From CAYOSU01 sp964541255 (GTDB lineage Bacteria > Bacillota > Clostridia > Christensenellales > CAMQZB01): a stretch of 64,000 bases of DNA. This document shows, in pieces, positions 1 to 9,587 of the stretch. How positions within the stretch are numbered: the stretch's first letter is position 1; the number at the start of each line of letters is the position of its first letter. Under the pieces are notes generated by a model. It worked only from the letters and a program-made list of their open reading frames with translations. It was not told the origin of the DNA and did no database searches. The DNA is taken from assembly GCA_964541255.1 (NCBI GenBank), contig CAZIPL010000003.1:1-64000 (forward strand), given 5' to 3'. The position numbers were made by a program, and so were the translations under genes.

Positions 1-45
1 GTTTTCAATGTCCTCTTCGCTACCCGCTTCAACGGACAGCTTCAT
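1..45 (-). CDS. 5' end of an unidentified gene (partial)
   Basis: Fifteen codons of a minus-strand gene run off the left edge (MKLSVEAGSEEDIEN). The ATG is preceded by AAAGGTG at an 8-base spacing, which supports a real start. The fragment is too short to assign a family, and the reading frame is open to the window edge. Confidence 0.5.
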   Translation of the reverse strand, partial: MKLSVEAGSEEDIEN

Positions 46-385
46 TATATTAACACCTTTCAATATTTAAGTCAATGATTTTTCGAAATAATTTTAACTT
101 TTTTTGAAAAAAATCGCCTTTTTTTGCCTATTTTTCTTTTTCGCTCGACAACGGTTCCCCGCGTGTTTTAGAATGCGTTCTTCTTTTTATTTATATAACG
201 CTGTTTTCCTATATATTTCCTTAGAAAAACCCTCATTTTTTACAATTATTTCTCTCTTTTCGATTATATTTTCTGTTCTCAAACGATTATTTCTTGTCAT
301 ATCTACAAAAAAATAAAGCCCGATTCAAAATCGAGCTCTTTTTCAAACGATTCTTTCATTAAAATAATTCTGCGAAAGCTTTATA
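46..385. other. AT-rich intergenic region
   Basis: No gene is supported here. A 70-codon plus-strand frame at 104-316 is Phe/Leu/Ser-rich because the DNA is T-rich; it lacks a ribosome binding site and any recognisable domain. A terminator-like hairpin lies near the right end (see 313-341). Confidence 0.5.
313..341 (-). terminator. Terminator of the TSUP gene
   Basis: GCCCGATT pairs with AATCGAGC with one mismatch across a 3-base loop. On the minus strand it is followed by a T-rich stretch. It lies about 45 bases past the stop of the TSUP permease gene. Confidence 0.5.
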
Positions 386-1186
386 TCACAACGCAATTGC
401 GTATCTGACAATATTAACGATGCAAAGAACTACTATAAGTATCTGTGCACCGACAAAGAAATTCTGAACGCCTTTATCGGTAAGCTTTTTCGTGATCGCT
501 TTTCCAAGGAGCGCGCCGACAACGCCCGCCACAATAACAAGCGGAACAATCCACATCGCAAAGCTTTGAAAGCCGTTTGAGATTATCATAGACGTTATTT
601 TTGTCGCTTGCGAGAATATGATAATAAACATACTGCAAATCGCCGCACCTTTCATGCTATATCCGAATACGAAAACGATAATCGCGACATTCATAGGGCC
701 TCCGCCGATTCCCAAGAATGACGATATAATCCCAAGCCCTAAGCCGATAGCAAGTGCTGCAAAAATGTTCTTGCAGTTGAGCGATTTGACCTTCTCTTTG
801 TTCTGCATATATATAATGATAAAGGCAATCGCAACGAGAAGCACGCTGTTCTGAATGATTTTGACGACGTAATCCGTCGCATTTGACGTTACCGCGGCAA
901 AAATTTTCTGTCCGACGTATCCGCCTACGACAGCGCCTATCGTGATGAATATGAGCGTTTTGATGTCTACGTTCTCTTCTTTGAGGCTTTTAGCTCTCGA
1001 TACTACGGATACGAGCGACATCGTAAACACCGTCGTAGAGGTCATAACGGCGATTTGCGTCGCGTCGAAATCGTTGAGAAGGTCGTAAAGCGGCTTCATC
1101 ATAACGCCGCCGCCCATGCCCGAAATCGACCCTATAACAGTCGTTGCGAGCGCGATAATAATGTATAAAATATATTTCCAAATCAT
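386..1186 (-). CDS. TSUP-family (TauE/SafE) membrane permease
   Basis: A 266-residue, very hydrophobic protein with about eight predicted membrane helices. Two repeated glycine motifs are visible, SGMGGG near residue 22 and LGIGGG near residue 160. This internal duplication is characteristic of the sulfite exporter TauE/SafE (TSUP) family, and the length is typical. Such proteins move small sulfur-containing or organic anions; the substrate cannot be told from sequence. The gene stands alone. There is no Shine-Dalgarno sequence before the ATG, but a good promoter ends 9 bases upstream, so the mRNA may have almost no leader. Confidence 0.85.
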   Translation of the reverse strand: MIWKYILYIIIALATTVIGSISGMGGGVMMKPLYDLLNDFDATQIAVMTSTTVFTMSLVSVVSRAKSLKEENVDIKTLIFITIGAVVGGYVGQKIFAAVTSNATDYVVKIIQNSVLLVAIAFIIIYMQNKEKVKSLNCKNIFAALAIGLGLGIISSFLGIGGGPMNVAIIVFVFGYSMKGAAICSMFIIIFSQATKITSMIISNGFQSFAMWIVPLVIVAGVVGALLGKAITKKLTDKGVQNFFVGAQILIVVLCIVNIVRYAIAL

Positions 1187-1195
1187 AATATCTTT

Positions 1196-1224
1196 ATTTT
1201 ATCACCACAATTCTCATTTTGCAA
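1196..1224 (-). promoter_or_regulatory. Promoter of the TSUP gene
   Basis: On the minus strand TTGCAA is followed by a 17-base spacer and TAAAAT. Only 9 bases separate the -10 hexamer from the ATG, so transcription should begin about 2-3 bases before the start codon. No ribosome binding site is present. Confidence 0.5.
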
Positions 1225-1428
1225 TCGTTTGGGTTTTTCGTTTATGCAATCGTTTTCTTTATTTGTTTGAATATTTCGTGTGATTTAGTCAAAAAAGCGT
1301 TTTGCTTTTATAACAATTATTTTTAAACAGAGCATTATTACAAAACTACCAAACCATATTATTATAAATACACGTTGTTTTTCAATGCTAAATCGATTAT
1401 TACTTTATCATATGATTTCAATCTATTC

Positions 1429-2457
1429 TCATTCTTTGCACGATCGCTCGATTTTGTCAAGAACACCCTGAACGTATAGCCCTTGCGAAAAATCGGCATA
1501 TCCGTCAAAACTCCCCTCAATAGCAGAAATAAAATCGCTCATCTGAAGCAAAAATCTATTCGAAAAAACCTCTTGTTCCGCGGCTTCGATTACTTTCGGC
1601 TCTAAAATAAGGCTTTCGCCGCGGTTTCTTTTATATAAAAACACTTTTGTCGGTTCCATATCGGAAGCAATTATCATTCCACCCTCGCCCGTTATGCAAA
1701 GTCGCATATCCTCCATACCGAGCCTTGACGTGCATACGGAAAACAACTCTCCGTTTTTGCCGATACCGCTTATTGCCGCACTGTCGGCATTTTCGACATA
1801 TCTCTTTCCGTCCGTCCCGACGGGTCTTTCTTTGATAAATATATTGCTGAACGCTTTTGCTTCTTCGATTCTTATGTTAGAAGTATAATCCGCAAGATCT
1901 ATAACATGGCTTACATAATCGCCAATCGCGCCGCTTCCGCCCTGCTTTTCGAGCATACGCCACTCAATAGGCAATTTTTCGTTGCAAAGCCTTTTACCGC
2001 CATAGTTGCACGAAAAAGTATATACATTTCCGATTTCGGAATTCACGAGCTTTTTCACAACATTAAACAAATTGCTATATCTATATATAAAACCCATAAA
2101 CCCGACTTGAGATTTGTTTAGCTTCATATCGCAAAGCGACTTTGCCTCTTCAATGGAATTCGAAAGTGGCTTTTCGAGTAAAACCGACTTGCCTTTTTCT
2201 ATCGCGTTCTTTGCATACATATAATGCGAATCGTTCGGCGTACATATAACGACGGCGTCCGATATATCAAGAAGCTCTTCATAGCTTTTGCACGCTTTTA
2301 CGTCAAGATTTCTATCTTTTATAAACCTTTCGGATTTTTCATAGCTTCTGTTATAAACGCCCGACAGAACCGCTCTTTTGTCATTTCTGATTCCAAGCTC
2401 GTGAAAATGCCCAATAGACACCGTTTCGCCTGTTCCGACTATTCCGATTTTAATCAT
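1429..2457 (-). CDS. Gfo/Idh/MocA-family oxidoreductase
   Basis: 342 residues, normal for the family. The N-terminus (MIKIGIVGTGETVSIGH) is a Rossmann NAD(P)-binding strand-loop, and the family motif EKPL follows near residue 94. The C-terminal half is the substrate-binding domain seen in Gfo/Idh/MocA enzymes, which oxidise or reduce sugars, inositols or related polyols. GGAG sits 5-6 bases before the ATG. It is flanked by non-coding DNA with no sugar genes beside it, so the substrate is unknown. Confidence 0.85.
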   Translation of the reverse strand: MIKIGIVGTGETVSIGHFHELGIRNDKRAVLSGVYNRSYEKSERFIKDRNLDVKACKSYEELLDISDAVVICTPNDSHYMYAKNAIEKGKSVLLEKPLSNSIEEAKSLCDMKLNKSQVGFMGFIYRYSNLFNVVKKLVNSEIGNVYTFSCNYGGKRLCNEKLPIEWRMLEKQGGSGAIGDYVSHVIDLADYTSNIRIEEAKAFSNIFIKERPVGTDGKRYVENADSAAISGIGKNGELFSVCTSRLGMEDMRLCITGEGGMIIASDMEPTKVFLYKRNRGESLILEPKVIEAAEQEVFSNRFLLQMSDFISAIEGSFDGYADFSQGLYVQGVLDKIERSCKE

Positions 2458-2526
2458 TTTATCTCCACTTATTTATTATTTATCGATACTTTTTTATGCT
2501 ATTATTTCAATTTTAACTTCTAAAAT

Positions 2527-2551
2527 AACAAAAACCGCCACAGGGACGGTT
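2527..2551 (-). terminator. Terminator after the phosphomutase/zinc-ribbon operon
   Basis: AACCG and CGGTT arms, extended by CC/GG pairs, form a hairpin followed by TTTTTG on the minus strand. It starts 16 bases beyond the stop of the zinc-ribbon gene. Confidence 0.65.
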
Positions 2552-2566
2552 CTTGCATATAATAGA

Positions 2567-3673
2567 TTATTTTTTCTCTTCAAGCTTTATTCCTATCGAA
2601 ACGACAGCAGTTGCAATGACGTTCGCAGCTAAGATCACGTATAAACCGACGCCCACTCTCGACACGTCGAATATGTAGCTTTGCGCCCAAATCATATATA
2701 TAGGAGGAAGTGTGGATAACGCGCTGAAAACAATCGCGCACGCTTTCATCTCTTTTTTGCATAAAAGTGAAAGCAAAGTGAACAATATCGCCAACACCGA
2801 TAATACTATCGCTAAATCGAGTACGTAAGGAAGCGTATTATATAGCGAAAGTATGCTTCCGCCCAAGTTCGTTCTTTCCGCATATGCATCGAAATTCGAA
2901 TGGAACGACGACGCAAGTCTCGAAAGCGCAACGCCGATGCCGCCGATTCTCATAACAGGCGTCGATACGAAGTCTAACAACAATACCGATGCAATTCCGC
3001 CGATAAGTATCACAGCCGCGACGATAACCGAAATAAATACTCTGTTTGTGAGTGCGTAATCTTTCGGCGCAGGTTTAACCTTTTTCGGTTTTTGAGGTTT
3101 AACCTTCTTTTCGACGTAAACCCTTTCGAGCCTCTTGTTTTCTTTCAAATATCCGTCTTTGTTAACGCTGACAATCGTAGGAGCACCCTTAAACGAATAG
3201 CTCGCCAAGTCCTCATATTCGTCCTCTTCGACGGGCTTTCTCGGGCTTTCTACGGGCGGATGCGGTGCGGTGTATATCTGATTATAAATAATTGTCGCGC
3301 CGTCTGAAGTCTTTTTCTCGAATACTTCGCTTCTAACTTCTCTCGCACCCTCTGGAGCCTTTGTTCCGACTTCTTTTTCTACGATTTCGCGAACCTCTTC
3401 CTTGACTTTTTTCTCAACCTCGGGAGTAGGCTTGTCGAAAAGTACCGCTTTCGGCGGCTCGTTTGTAGCCTTTGCTTTTATCTCTTCGGGCTGTTTTTCG
3501 TCGGGAGGCTGTATTCTGTGGCAATGCGGGCATACGACCGTCCCAACGGCAATTTCCGCATTACAAAAGGTACATCTCGTCGTTTCGAAGGGCGCAAGGT
3601 CGGGATTTTTACATCTCGGGCAATACGCCGCATCGTCTTCCATTATTGTTTTACATATATTGCAAATTTTCAT
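2567..3673 (-). CDS. Double zinc-ribbon membrane protein, function unknown
   Basis: 368 residues. The N-terminus has two zinc ribbons: CNIC...CPRC (residues 4-21) and CTFC...CPHC (about 34-51). A charged, Pro/Glu/Lys-rich linker of about 150 residues follows, then four predicted membrane helices in the C-terminal 160 residues. GGAG lies 6 bases from the ATG. It starts 13 bases after the phosphohexomutase stop, so the two are probably cotranscribed. Zinc ribbon plus linker plus membrane helices is common among uncharacterised Bacillota proteins, and no function can be assigned. Confidence 0.75.
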   Translation of the reverse strand: MKICNICKTIMEDDAAYCPRCKNPDLAPFETTRCTFCNAEIAVGTVVCPHCHRIQPPDEKQPEEIKAKATNEPPKAVLFDKPTPEVEKKVKEEVREIVEKEVGTKAPEGAREVRSEVFEKKTSDGATIIYNQIYTAPHPPVESPRKPVEEDEYEDLASYSFKGAPTIVSVNKDGYLKENKRLERVYVEKKVKPQKPKKVKPAPKDYALTNRVFISVIVAAVILIGGIASVLLLDFVSTPVMRIGGIGVALSRLASSFHSNFDAYAERTNLGGSILSLYNTLPYVLDLAIVLSVLAILFTLLSLLCKKEMKACAIVFSALSTLPPIYMIWAQSYIFDVSRVGVGLYVILAANVIATAVVSIGIKLEEKK

Positions 3674-3686
3674 TAGTGCTCCTCAA

Positions 3687-5408
3687 TCAGTCTAAGCCGC
3701 AATATTTTTTTATCTTAGCGGACAAATCCGCATACATCTCTTCCGCTTCCTCTTTCGTTTCGCCTTTTGTCGTATAATAGAACTTAATCTTCGGCTCCGT
3801 TCCGGACGGACGCATCAAAACGGTAAAGTCGTTTTCGAAGTTGAAGCAAAGTACGTTCGATTTGGGAAGATCGAGTTCCTTTCTTTCGCCGCCGATGGCC
3901 TCTTCGTACTGTTCGAGATAGTCCGCAAAATGAATTAGTCTAAGTCCCGTAACGTTTTCCAGTCTTTCGCTTCTGAGCTTTTCCATGATGGCTTTCATTT
4001 TATCGCCGCCCTCGGCTCCGGGGAACGCATAGTTGTCCGTATGGTTGATAAAGAATCCGTATTCGAGATACATATCGTTCCTAACCTCCGCAAGCGATTT
4101 ACCCTTCATCTTATAATACGCCGCCATTTCGGCAACCATCAACGAAGACGTTACTGCATCTTTGTCTCTGACGTAAATTCCTTTCAAATACCCGTAGCTT
4201 TCTTCATAACCCAAAAGGTAATTATTCTGCTTATTGGCTTTTTCGAGCTTTGTTATTTCGTTACCGATAAACTTAAAACCTGTCAAAACGCGCTTGAGAT
4301 CTACTCCGTAGTTTTCACAGATCTTATCCGTTAACGGCGTCGAAACAATCGTCGTTACGGCAACGGGTTCTTTCGGGAAACAGTCCTTTTCTTTCTTTCC
4401 GCGAATAATATATTCGAGCATCATTACGCCCACTTCGTTGCCCGTCAAAAGCTCGTATCCGTCAACGCTTTTAACCGCAACGCCTACTCTGTCGCAGTCG
4501 GGGTCTGTCGCGATAAGAATATCTGCGTTGCGCTCTTTCGCATACTTAAGTCCAAGCTCCAAAGCCTCTCTGAATTCCGGGTTAGGATAAGGACACGTTG
4601 TAAATGCCGAATCGGGTTTTTCCTGCTCGGGAACTACGAAAACGTCGTTATATCCCGCTCTTTGGAATGTCTTCCTGACAGGTTCGTTGCCCGTTCCGTT
4701 AAGAGGCGTATAAACGATTTTAAGCTCCGTATTCTGTATTGCTTCGGGGAAAATTCTTTCTTTCAAAACCTTGTCGTAGAACGTTTCGATGACATTTTCG
4801 ACGATAAATTGAATCTTTCCCTCCATCAACGCTCTTTCAAAAGGCATATTGTTGATGTCTTCGAAAGGATTGAGCGAATTCATTTCCTCCGCAACGACGT
4901 CCGCTACATCGGGGCCGATCTGGCAACCGTCGGAGCCGAATACCTTATATCCGTTATATTTACTCGGATTGTGGCTTGCGGTAATCATGATACCGCCGCT
5001 TGCTTTGAGCTTTCTTATCGCATAAGAAACGAGCGGTGTCGGGAGCAATCTGTTGTAGATCTGAACCATAACTCCGTTTGCAGCTAAAATAGTCGCCGCT
5101 GTTCTTGCGAAGACGTCGCTGTTTTTTCTCGAATCGAAGCCTATGATAACAAGCGGTCTCGAATATTTTTTCTTAAGGAAATTCGCATAGCCTTGCGTTG
5201 CAAGTCCGACTGTATATATATTCATTCTGTTCGTACCTGCACCGAGAATTCCTCTAAGTCCTGCCGTTCCGAATTCAAGCGAACGGTAGAATCTGTCGAA
5301 TATTTCCTCTTCGTTATTCTCTACGGCACGGAGATCTTCGACAAGCTCTTCGTCCTCGAGGTCGTAATTTTTCCATTCATTGTACAGTTTCAACACTTTT
5401 TCATCCAT
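3687..5408 (-). CDS. pgcA: Phosphohexomutase (alpha-phosphoglucomutase type)
   Basis: 573 residues from the chosen start, matching B. subtilis PgcA-type enzymes. It carries the phosphoserine loop TASHNP (S145), the metal loop DPDCDR, the substrate loop GYEESYGY and the C-terminal phosphate-binding RPSGTEP. It interconverts glucose-1-phosphate and glucose-6-phosphate, or the mannose equivalents, feeding sugar-nucleotide synthesis; galU lies at 59.8 kb. An upstream in-frame codon at 5459 exists, but GGAGG sits 8 bases before the ATG at 5408. The next gene begins 13 bases downstream. Confidence 0.92.
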   Translation of the reverse strand: MDEKVLKLYNEWKNYDLEDEELVEDLRAVENNEEEIFDRFYRSLEFGTAGLRGILGAGTNRMNIYTVGLATQGYANFLKKKYSRPLVIIGFDSRKNSDVFARTAATILAANGVMVQIYNRLLPTPLVSYAIRKLKASGGIMITASHNPSKYNGYKVFGSDGCQIGPDVADVVAEEMNSLNPFEDINNMPFERALMEGKIQFIVENVIETFYDKVLKERIFPEAIQNTELKIVYTPLNGTGNEPVRKTFQRAGYNDVFVVPEQEKPDSAFTTCPYPNPEFREALELGLKYAKERNADILIATDPDCDRVGVAVKSVDGYELLTGNEVGVMMLEYIIRGKKEKDCFPKEPVAVTTIVSTPLTDKICENYGVDLKRVLTGFKFIGNEITKLEKANKQNNYLLGYEESYGYLKGIYVRDKDAVTSSLMVAEMAAYYKMKGKSLAEVRNDMYLEYGFFINHTDNYAFPGAEGGDKMKAIMEKLRSERLENVTGLRLIHFADYLEQYEEAIGGERKELDLPKSNVLCFNFENDFTVLMRPSGTEPKIKFYYTTKGETKEEAEEMYADLSAKIKKYCGLD

Positions 5409-5615
5409 AAAACTATACCTCCGTATAGATATATTATCATAAAAAAACAACTTTTTCAATAATCTATTGCGTTTTTTCTCAAAAACGTCTATATTATTTA
5501 TATGATATGCCTTTTCAATATATAAATTAGCTTAACATCGGTGTGATTTTCGCAATTGTTTGAGCTTATTTGCTATTTTTATAAATAATTGAATCGGCGA
5601 TTATTAGGAGTGTAT

Positions 5616-6836
5616 ATGTTTGATATTATCGTTTTGGGAGGCGGCGCGTCGGGCTTTGCCGCAGCAATATCTGCCGCAAGAATACTTAGCGGTGCATCCG
5701 TCGCAATCATTGACGGCGGCGACAGAGTCTTGAAAAAGCTCGCTTTAACGGGTAACGGTCAATGCAATCTCACGAATATCAAAAAAGGAAAATATTTCGG
5801 CGACGAAAAGCTTGCCGAAAGAGTACTTTCTCGCGTTACGGTTGACGATACCTTTGATTTTTTCAAGAGCATCGGCGTAGAGCTTACCGTTGATAAATCG
5901 GGAAAGGTATATCCCAAAAGCAAGCAAGCTTCTTCCGTATGCGACTGCCTTCGTTTTGAAGCAGAAAAGCTCGGTATTTCCGTCTTTTTGAACGAGAGAA
6001 TCAATAATATTACAAAAACGGGCGAAATTTTCGAGATAAACACAAGCGGAGACGACTATTTTGCAAAAAAGATTATCTATTCTTTAGGCGGTGCGGCATA
6101 TCCGAAGCTTCTTTCTTCAAAATCGAATACTAAGCTTTATGAGACTTTTAATATCACTTACGCGCCATTTGTTCCCGCGCTTGTTCAGCTTTCAACCACT
6201 TCTCCGAACCTTAAGGCTCTTAAAGGCATAAAAACAGACGCTTTACTATCAATTTATGCGAACGGAAAGCTATTAGCCGAAAAAACGGATGAAATTCACT
6301 TTTCGGGCAATGCAATAAGCGGCCCTGCGACTTTCTCACTATCTCCATACGCAACGATTGCCCTTTCTGAAAATAAGAGCGTAACCGCAAAAATCGACTT
6401 CTTCCCCGAAATTTCTGAAGAAGAACTGTTCTCCCTTTTATCGTCTCGAAGAAAGATTCTCTCATCTCTGACAATCGACTATATATTCACTACAATGATC
6501 CATAACGCAATCGGAAGAACTATAGTAAAATTAGCAAAACTTTCTTCTTCCGACAAAATATCGACTCTTTCCGACCGTGATTTAAGATCTCTTTGCCGCA
6601 AAGCAAAAGCAATTACTTTTGATATAAATGACTCATTCGGTTTTAATTTCGCGCAAAGCTCCGTCGGCGGCGTTATTGAGTGCGAGCTTGACGAAAATCT
6701 TATGGCAAAGAAAGTCGACGGACTTTATTTTTCAGGCGAAGCAATAAATGTTTGCGGCGAATGCGGCGGATATAATTTGCAATTTGCTTGGTCAAGTGGA
6801 ATCATCGCAGGCACTTCCGCGGCAAAATCTTTGTAA
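5616..6836 (+). CDS. HI0933/BaiN-like FAD-dependent oxidoreductase
   Basis: 406 residues. The N-terminal FAD-binding signature IIVLGGGASGFAAA lies at residues 4-17. The family motif KLALTGNGQCNLTN is near residue 46, and the C-terminal GGV...GLYFSGEAINVCGECGGYN loop closes the FAD site. The family is often annotated NAD(P)/FAD-dependent oxidoreductase; BaiN of bile-acid-transforming Clostridium is a relative, but most members have no known substrate. TAGGAG lies 5 bases before the ATG at 5616; an in-frame TTG at 5589 lacks a ribosome binding site. It is monocistronic and ends in a terminator. Confidence 0.88.
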   Translation: MFDIIVLGGGASGFAAAISAARILSGASVAIIDGGDRVLKKLALTGNGQCNLTNIKKGKYFGDEKLAERVLSRVTVDDTFDFFKSIGVELTVDKSGKVYPKSKQASSVCDCLRFEAEKLGISVFLNERINNITKTGEIFEINTSGDDYFAKKIIYSLGGAAYPKLLSSKSNTKLYETFNITYAPFVPALVQLSTTSPNLKALKGIKTDALLSIYANGKLLAEKTDEIHFSGNAISGPATFSLSPYATIALSENKSVTAKIDFFPEISEEELFSLLSSRRKILSSLTIDYIFTTMIHNAIGRTIVKLAKLSSSDKISTLSDRDLRSLCRKAKAITFDINDSFGFNFAQSSVGGVIECELDENLMAKKVDGLYFSGEAINVCGECGGYNLQFAWSSGIIAGTSAAKSL

Positions 6837-6889
6837 TAGTTTTTACGTTTTTTCTTATCTTTTTAATTACTTTTTTAATAGATAAAAAT

Positions 6890-6942
6890 AGGCGTATTTA
6901 GCGAAGTGATTGATTTACTTACCTCGCGAATATGCCTTTTTC
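6890..6942 (+). terminator. Terminator of the flavoprotein gene
   Basis: AGGCGTATTTAGCGA pairs imperfectly with TCGCGAATATGCCT, with an AAGT/ACTT inner pairing, followed by a run of T. It starts 54 bases after the stop. Confidence 0.6.
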
Positions 6943-7210
6943 TATGTTATTTTTTTTCTGTGATTTTATGCTATTTTTAAGTATAATTGCCGTTGGGACA
7001 TACAGAATTGGCTTTTATTCGAATCATTTTCGTTTTTTAATTACGTTTCGTATAACCAAATATAGACCTTATTTCGATATTCTTTTTCACAATAATTCAT
7101 ACTTTCTTTCTTCTTTTACTTCCTAATTTTCTATATATAAGCTTTAGAAAACCATTATAATTTAGTCTTACTTTTTCTTTAGCGAACTCATCACGCGTTT
7201 TTTTACATAT
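6943..7210. other. AT-rich convergent intergenic region
   Basis: The space between two convergent genes (flavoprotein and ftsH). A 64-codon frame at 6932-7126 overlaps the terminator stem and shows only low-complexity Phe/Tyr/Ser composition. Nothing else is supported. Confidence 0.4.
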
Positions 7211-7241
7211 AAAAAGAGAGAAGCTTTGCACTTCTCTCTTT
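7211..7241 (-). terminator. Terminator of ftsH
   Basis: A perfect 11-base stem AAAGAGAGAAG / CTTCTCTCTTT with a 7-base loop, followed by T on the minus strand. It lies about 22 bases past the ftsH stop. Confidence 0.75.
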
Positions 7242-7263
7242 ATTATTATTGCTATTATTTAGC

Positions 7264-9138
7264 TTAGTTTTTCTTATTCTTAGCTTCTTCTGCATCGCGC
7301 GTTTCGAGATATGCGCGAATTTCGTCTAAAGATTTACCTTCAACCAACATATCGACTTCGGTAGCGTAAATCGTTTCTCTTTCAAACAAAAGCATTGCCA
7401 TATTATCAAGAACCGATTTATGTTCCGTAAGAACCTTTTTCGCAACGTCGTGGCATTCTTCGACAATACGTCTTACTTCTTCGTCAACAAGCGCCGCAAG
7501 CTTTTCGCTCATAGGATTGCGTTCTTGATAATCTCTTCCCAAGAATACTTCTTGACCGCCTGCTACGCAGACAGAACCTACGGCTTCCGACATACCCCAC
7601 TCCGTAACCATAGCTTTCGCCAAGTCCGTTGCGTGCTTCAAGTCGCTCGAAGCACCCGTACATATATCTTGAATAATGATTTCTTCAGCCGTTCTTCCGC
7701 CGAGAGTCATTGCGATATTAGCAAGCAATTTCGACTTAGAAACGTGCGAATCGTCGTTTGCGGGCATAGTCATCGTATATCCTGCCGCAGTTCCTCTCGG
7801 AATTATAGAAACCTCGTGTACGGGATCGTTGCCTTTGACAAGCTTTGCTACGATAGCATGACCTGCTTCGTGATATGCCGTAATTCGCTTATCGGATTCG
7901 GTAATAATTCTGCTCTTTTTCTGAGGTCCTATTATAACCTTATTGATTGCTTCGTTAATATCCACCTGCATGATGGACTTTCTGTTCTTTCTTGCCGCAA
8001 GAATAGCCGCTTCGTTAAGCAAGTTTGCGATATCCGCTCCAGTGAAACCGCTTGTGATTCTTGCAAGCTCTTTGAAGTTAACTTCAGACGAAATAGGTTT
8101 GTTTCTCGCGTGAACCTTAAATATAGCTTCTCTGCCCTTTACGTCGGGAGTATTGACTATAATCTGTCTGTCGAATCTACCCGGTCTCATAAGAGCGGGG
8201 TCGAGAACGTCGTGACGGTTTGTCGCCGCGATAACGATAATACCTTCGTTTGTCTCGAAACCGTCCATCTGAACGAGAAGCTGGTTGAGCGTTTGCTCTC
8301 TTTCGTCGTGTCCGCCGCCAAGTCCTGCGCCTCTTTGACGACCTACTGCGTCGATTTCGTCGATAAATACGATACAAGGAGCGTTTTTCTTAGCGTTTTC
8401 AAACAAATCTCTAACTCTCGCCGCACCGACACCGACATACATCTCTACGAAGTCAGAACCGGAAATCGAGAAGAACGGAACGTCAGCTTCGCCTGCGATT
8501 GCTTTTGCGAACAACGTTTTTCCCGTTCCCGGAGGGCCTATCAAAAGAACTCCTCTCGGAATCTTTGCTCCGAGCTCAGAGAACTTTTTCGGGCTTTTCA
8601 AAAACTCAACGATTTCTTTAAGCTCTTCTTTTTCTTCTTCCGCACCCGCAACGTCGGAAAAACGTACTTTGACGTGATCGTTTATCCTTGCATGGGATTT
8701 TCCGAAGTTATTTATTCCTCCGGCGCCACCGCCTTGCATGTTTCTCGACATTATAATAAAGACTACAAACAATCCCGCCATAATCAAATACGGCAAGAGA
8801 TAAGAAACCCACGACGATGCATTAGGGTCGTTAAGCTTAACGACTGCCATATACTCACCCGTCACGGGATTTTTCAAATCCTCCTGAGTTGCCTGTCTTG
8901 AAAAAATCTTCGCTTTATATACAGCGGTTTTGCTGCTTACGTCTTTATAACCGTAAATTAAATATTGACCCTGTATTTCAACCTTTTTTATGTTGCCGCT
9001 TTCAACTTCTTTCAAAAAATCGGTATACGATAACTCCTTTGTGGTTCCGCCGCTAAACAGCCCCGAAACCGAGAAAATTAATACCGCTATAAGAACAACT
9101 CCGAGTATTATTGACATTACTCTGTTCTGATTTTTCAA
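7264..9138 (-). CDS. ftsH: ATP-dependent zinc metalloprotease FtsH
   Basis: 624 residues, full length. Membrane helices lie at about 8-28 and 111-131, flanking a short extracytoplasmic domain. The AAA+ domain has Walker A GPPGTGKT (201-208), Walker B CIVFIDEID, and the second region of homology ATNRHDVLDPALMRPGRFD. The zinc motif HEAGH lies near residue 425. FtsH is a membrane hexamer that degrades misassembled membrane and short-lived regulatory proteins. The start is a TTG: GGAGG lies 10 bases before it, while the next Met is too far downstream. It sits next to the origin region, as in many Bacillota. Confidence 0.97.
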   Translation of the reverse strand: MKNQNRVMSIILGVVLIAVLIFSVSGLFSGGTTKELSYTDFLKEVESGNIKKVEIQGQYLIYGYKDVSSKTAVYKAKIFSRQATQEDLKNPVTGEYMAVVKLNDPNASSWVSYLLPYLIMAGLFVVFIIMSRNMQGGGAGGINNFGKSHARINDHVKVRFSDVAGAEEEKEELKEIVEFLKSPKKFSELGAKIPRGVLLIGPPGTGKTLFAKAIAGEADVPFFSISGSDFVEMYVGVGAARVRDLFENAKKNAPCIVFIDEIDAVGRQRGAGLGGGHDEREQTLNQLLVQMDGFETNEGIIVIAATNRHDVLDPALMRPGRFDRQIIVNTPDVKGREAIFKVHARNKPISSEVNFKELARITSGFTGADIANLLNEAAILAARKNRKSIMQVDINEAINKVIIGPQKKSRIITESDKRITAYHEAGHAIVAKLVKGNDPVHEVSIIPRGTAAGYTMTMPANDDSHVSKSKLLANIAMTLGGRTAEEIIIQDICTGASSDLKHATDLAKAMVTEWGMSEAVGSVCVAGGQEVFLGRDYQERNPMSEKLAALVDEEVRRIVEECHDVAKKVLTEHKSVLDNMAMLLFERETIYATEVDMLVEGKSLDEIRAYLETRDAEEAKNKKN

Positions 9139-9587
9139 ATTAACGGTTCCTCCGTCATTATAGTTTTAACATTCTACCATATTTTGTCTTTATTTGCAAC
9201 TGATTTATTTAGCTAACAGCTTATTTATATTGTGTTATTTTTTCCATATTTTATCAACAATTTTGCCGTTTTTTACTATGATTTTTCGCTTTTTAGTCTT
9301 AATCATTGACTTTTGTTAAACATTGTTATATCATAATATTGCTATACATATTATATTCAATATCATTAGGCATTATCGCTGTTTTATATTTATATCTATT
9401 TTTCATTAAATTATTTTGTATTTCGATTTATTTATGAAAATAGACTATTATATCAAAGTATGCGATTAACCTATTAATAAAGCGAAATCATTTTATTAAC
9501 TTACTAAATATAATGGAAATATATAGTTTTGACGCTTTGTTTTTATGTTTATAATATGTAAGCAATAATTTAACTTAGGAGAAAATT
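9139..9587. promoter_or_regulatory. Divergent, very AT-rich promoter region (ftsH / cvpA)
   Basis: 449 bases between divergent genes. A possible cvpA promoter is TTGACG at 9529 and TATAAT at 9550, but its 15-base spacer is short. No DnaA box, hairpin or open frame was recognised. Confidence 0.4.

Noticed and set aside
104..316. 70-codon plus-strand frame at the left edge
   Set aside because: Phe/Leu/Ser-rich low complexity from T-rich DNA, no ribosome binding site and no recognisable domain.
6932..7126. 64-codon frame after the flavoprotein gene
   Set aside because: Begins inside a terminator stem and is low-complexity Phe/Tyr/Ser.
7420..8901. Long (493-codon) frame antisense to ftsH
   Set aside because: Lies wholly opposite a full-length ftsH; its Arg/Ser/Cys-rich composition is what the codon bias of the real gene produces on the other strand.
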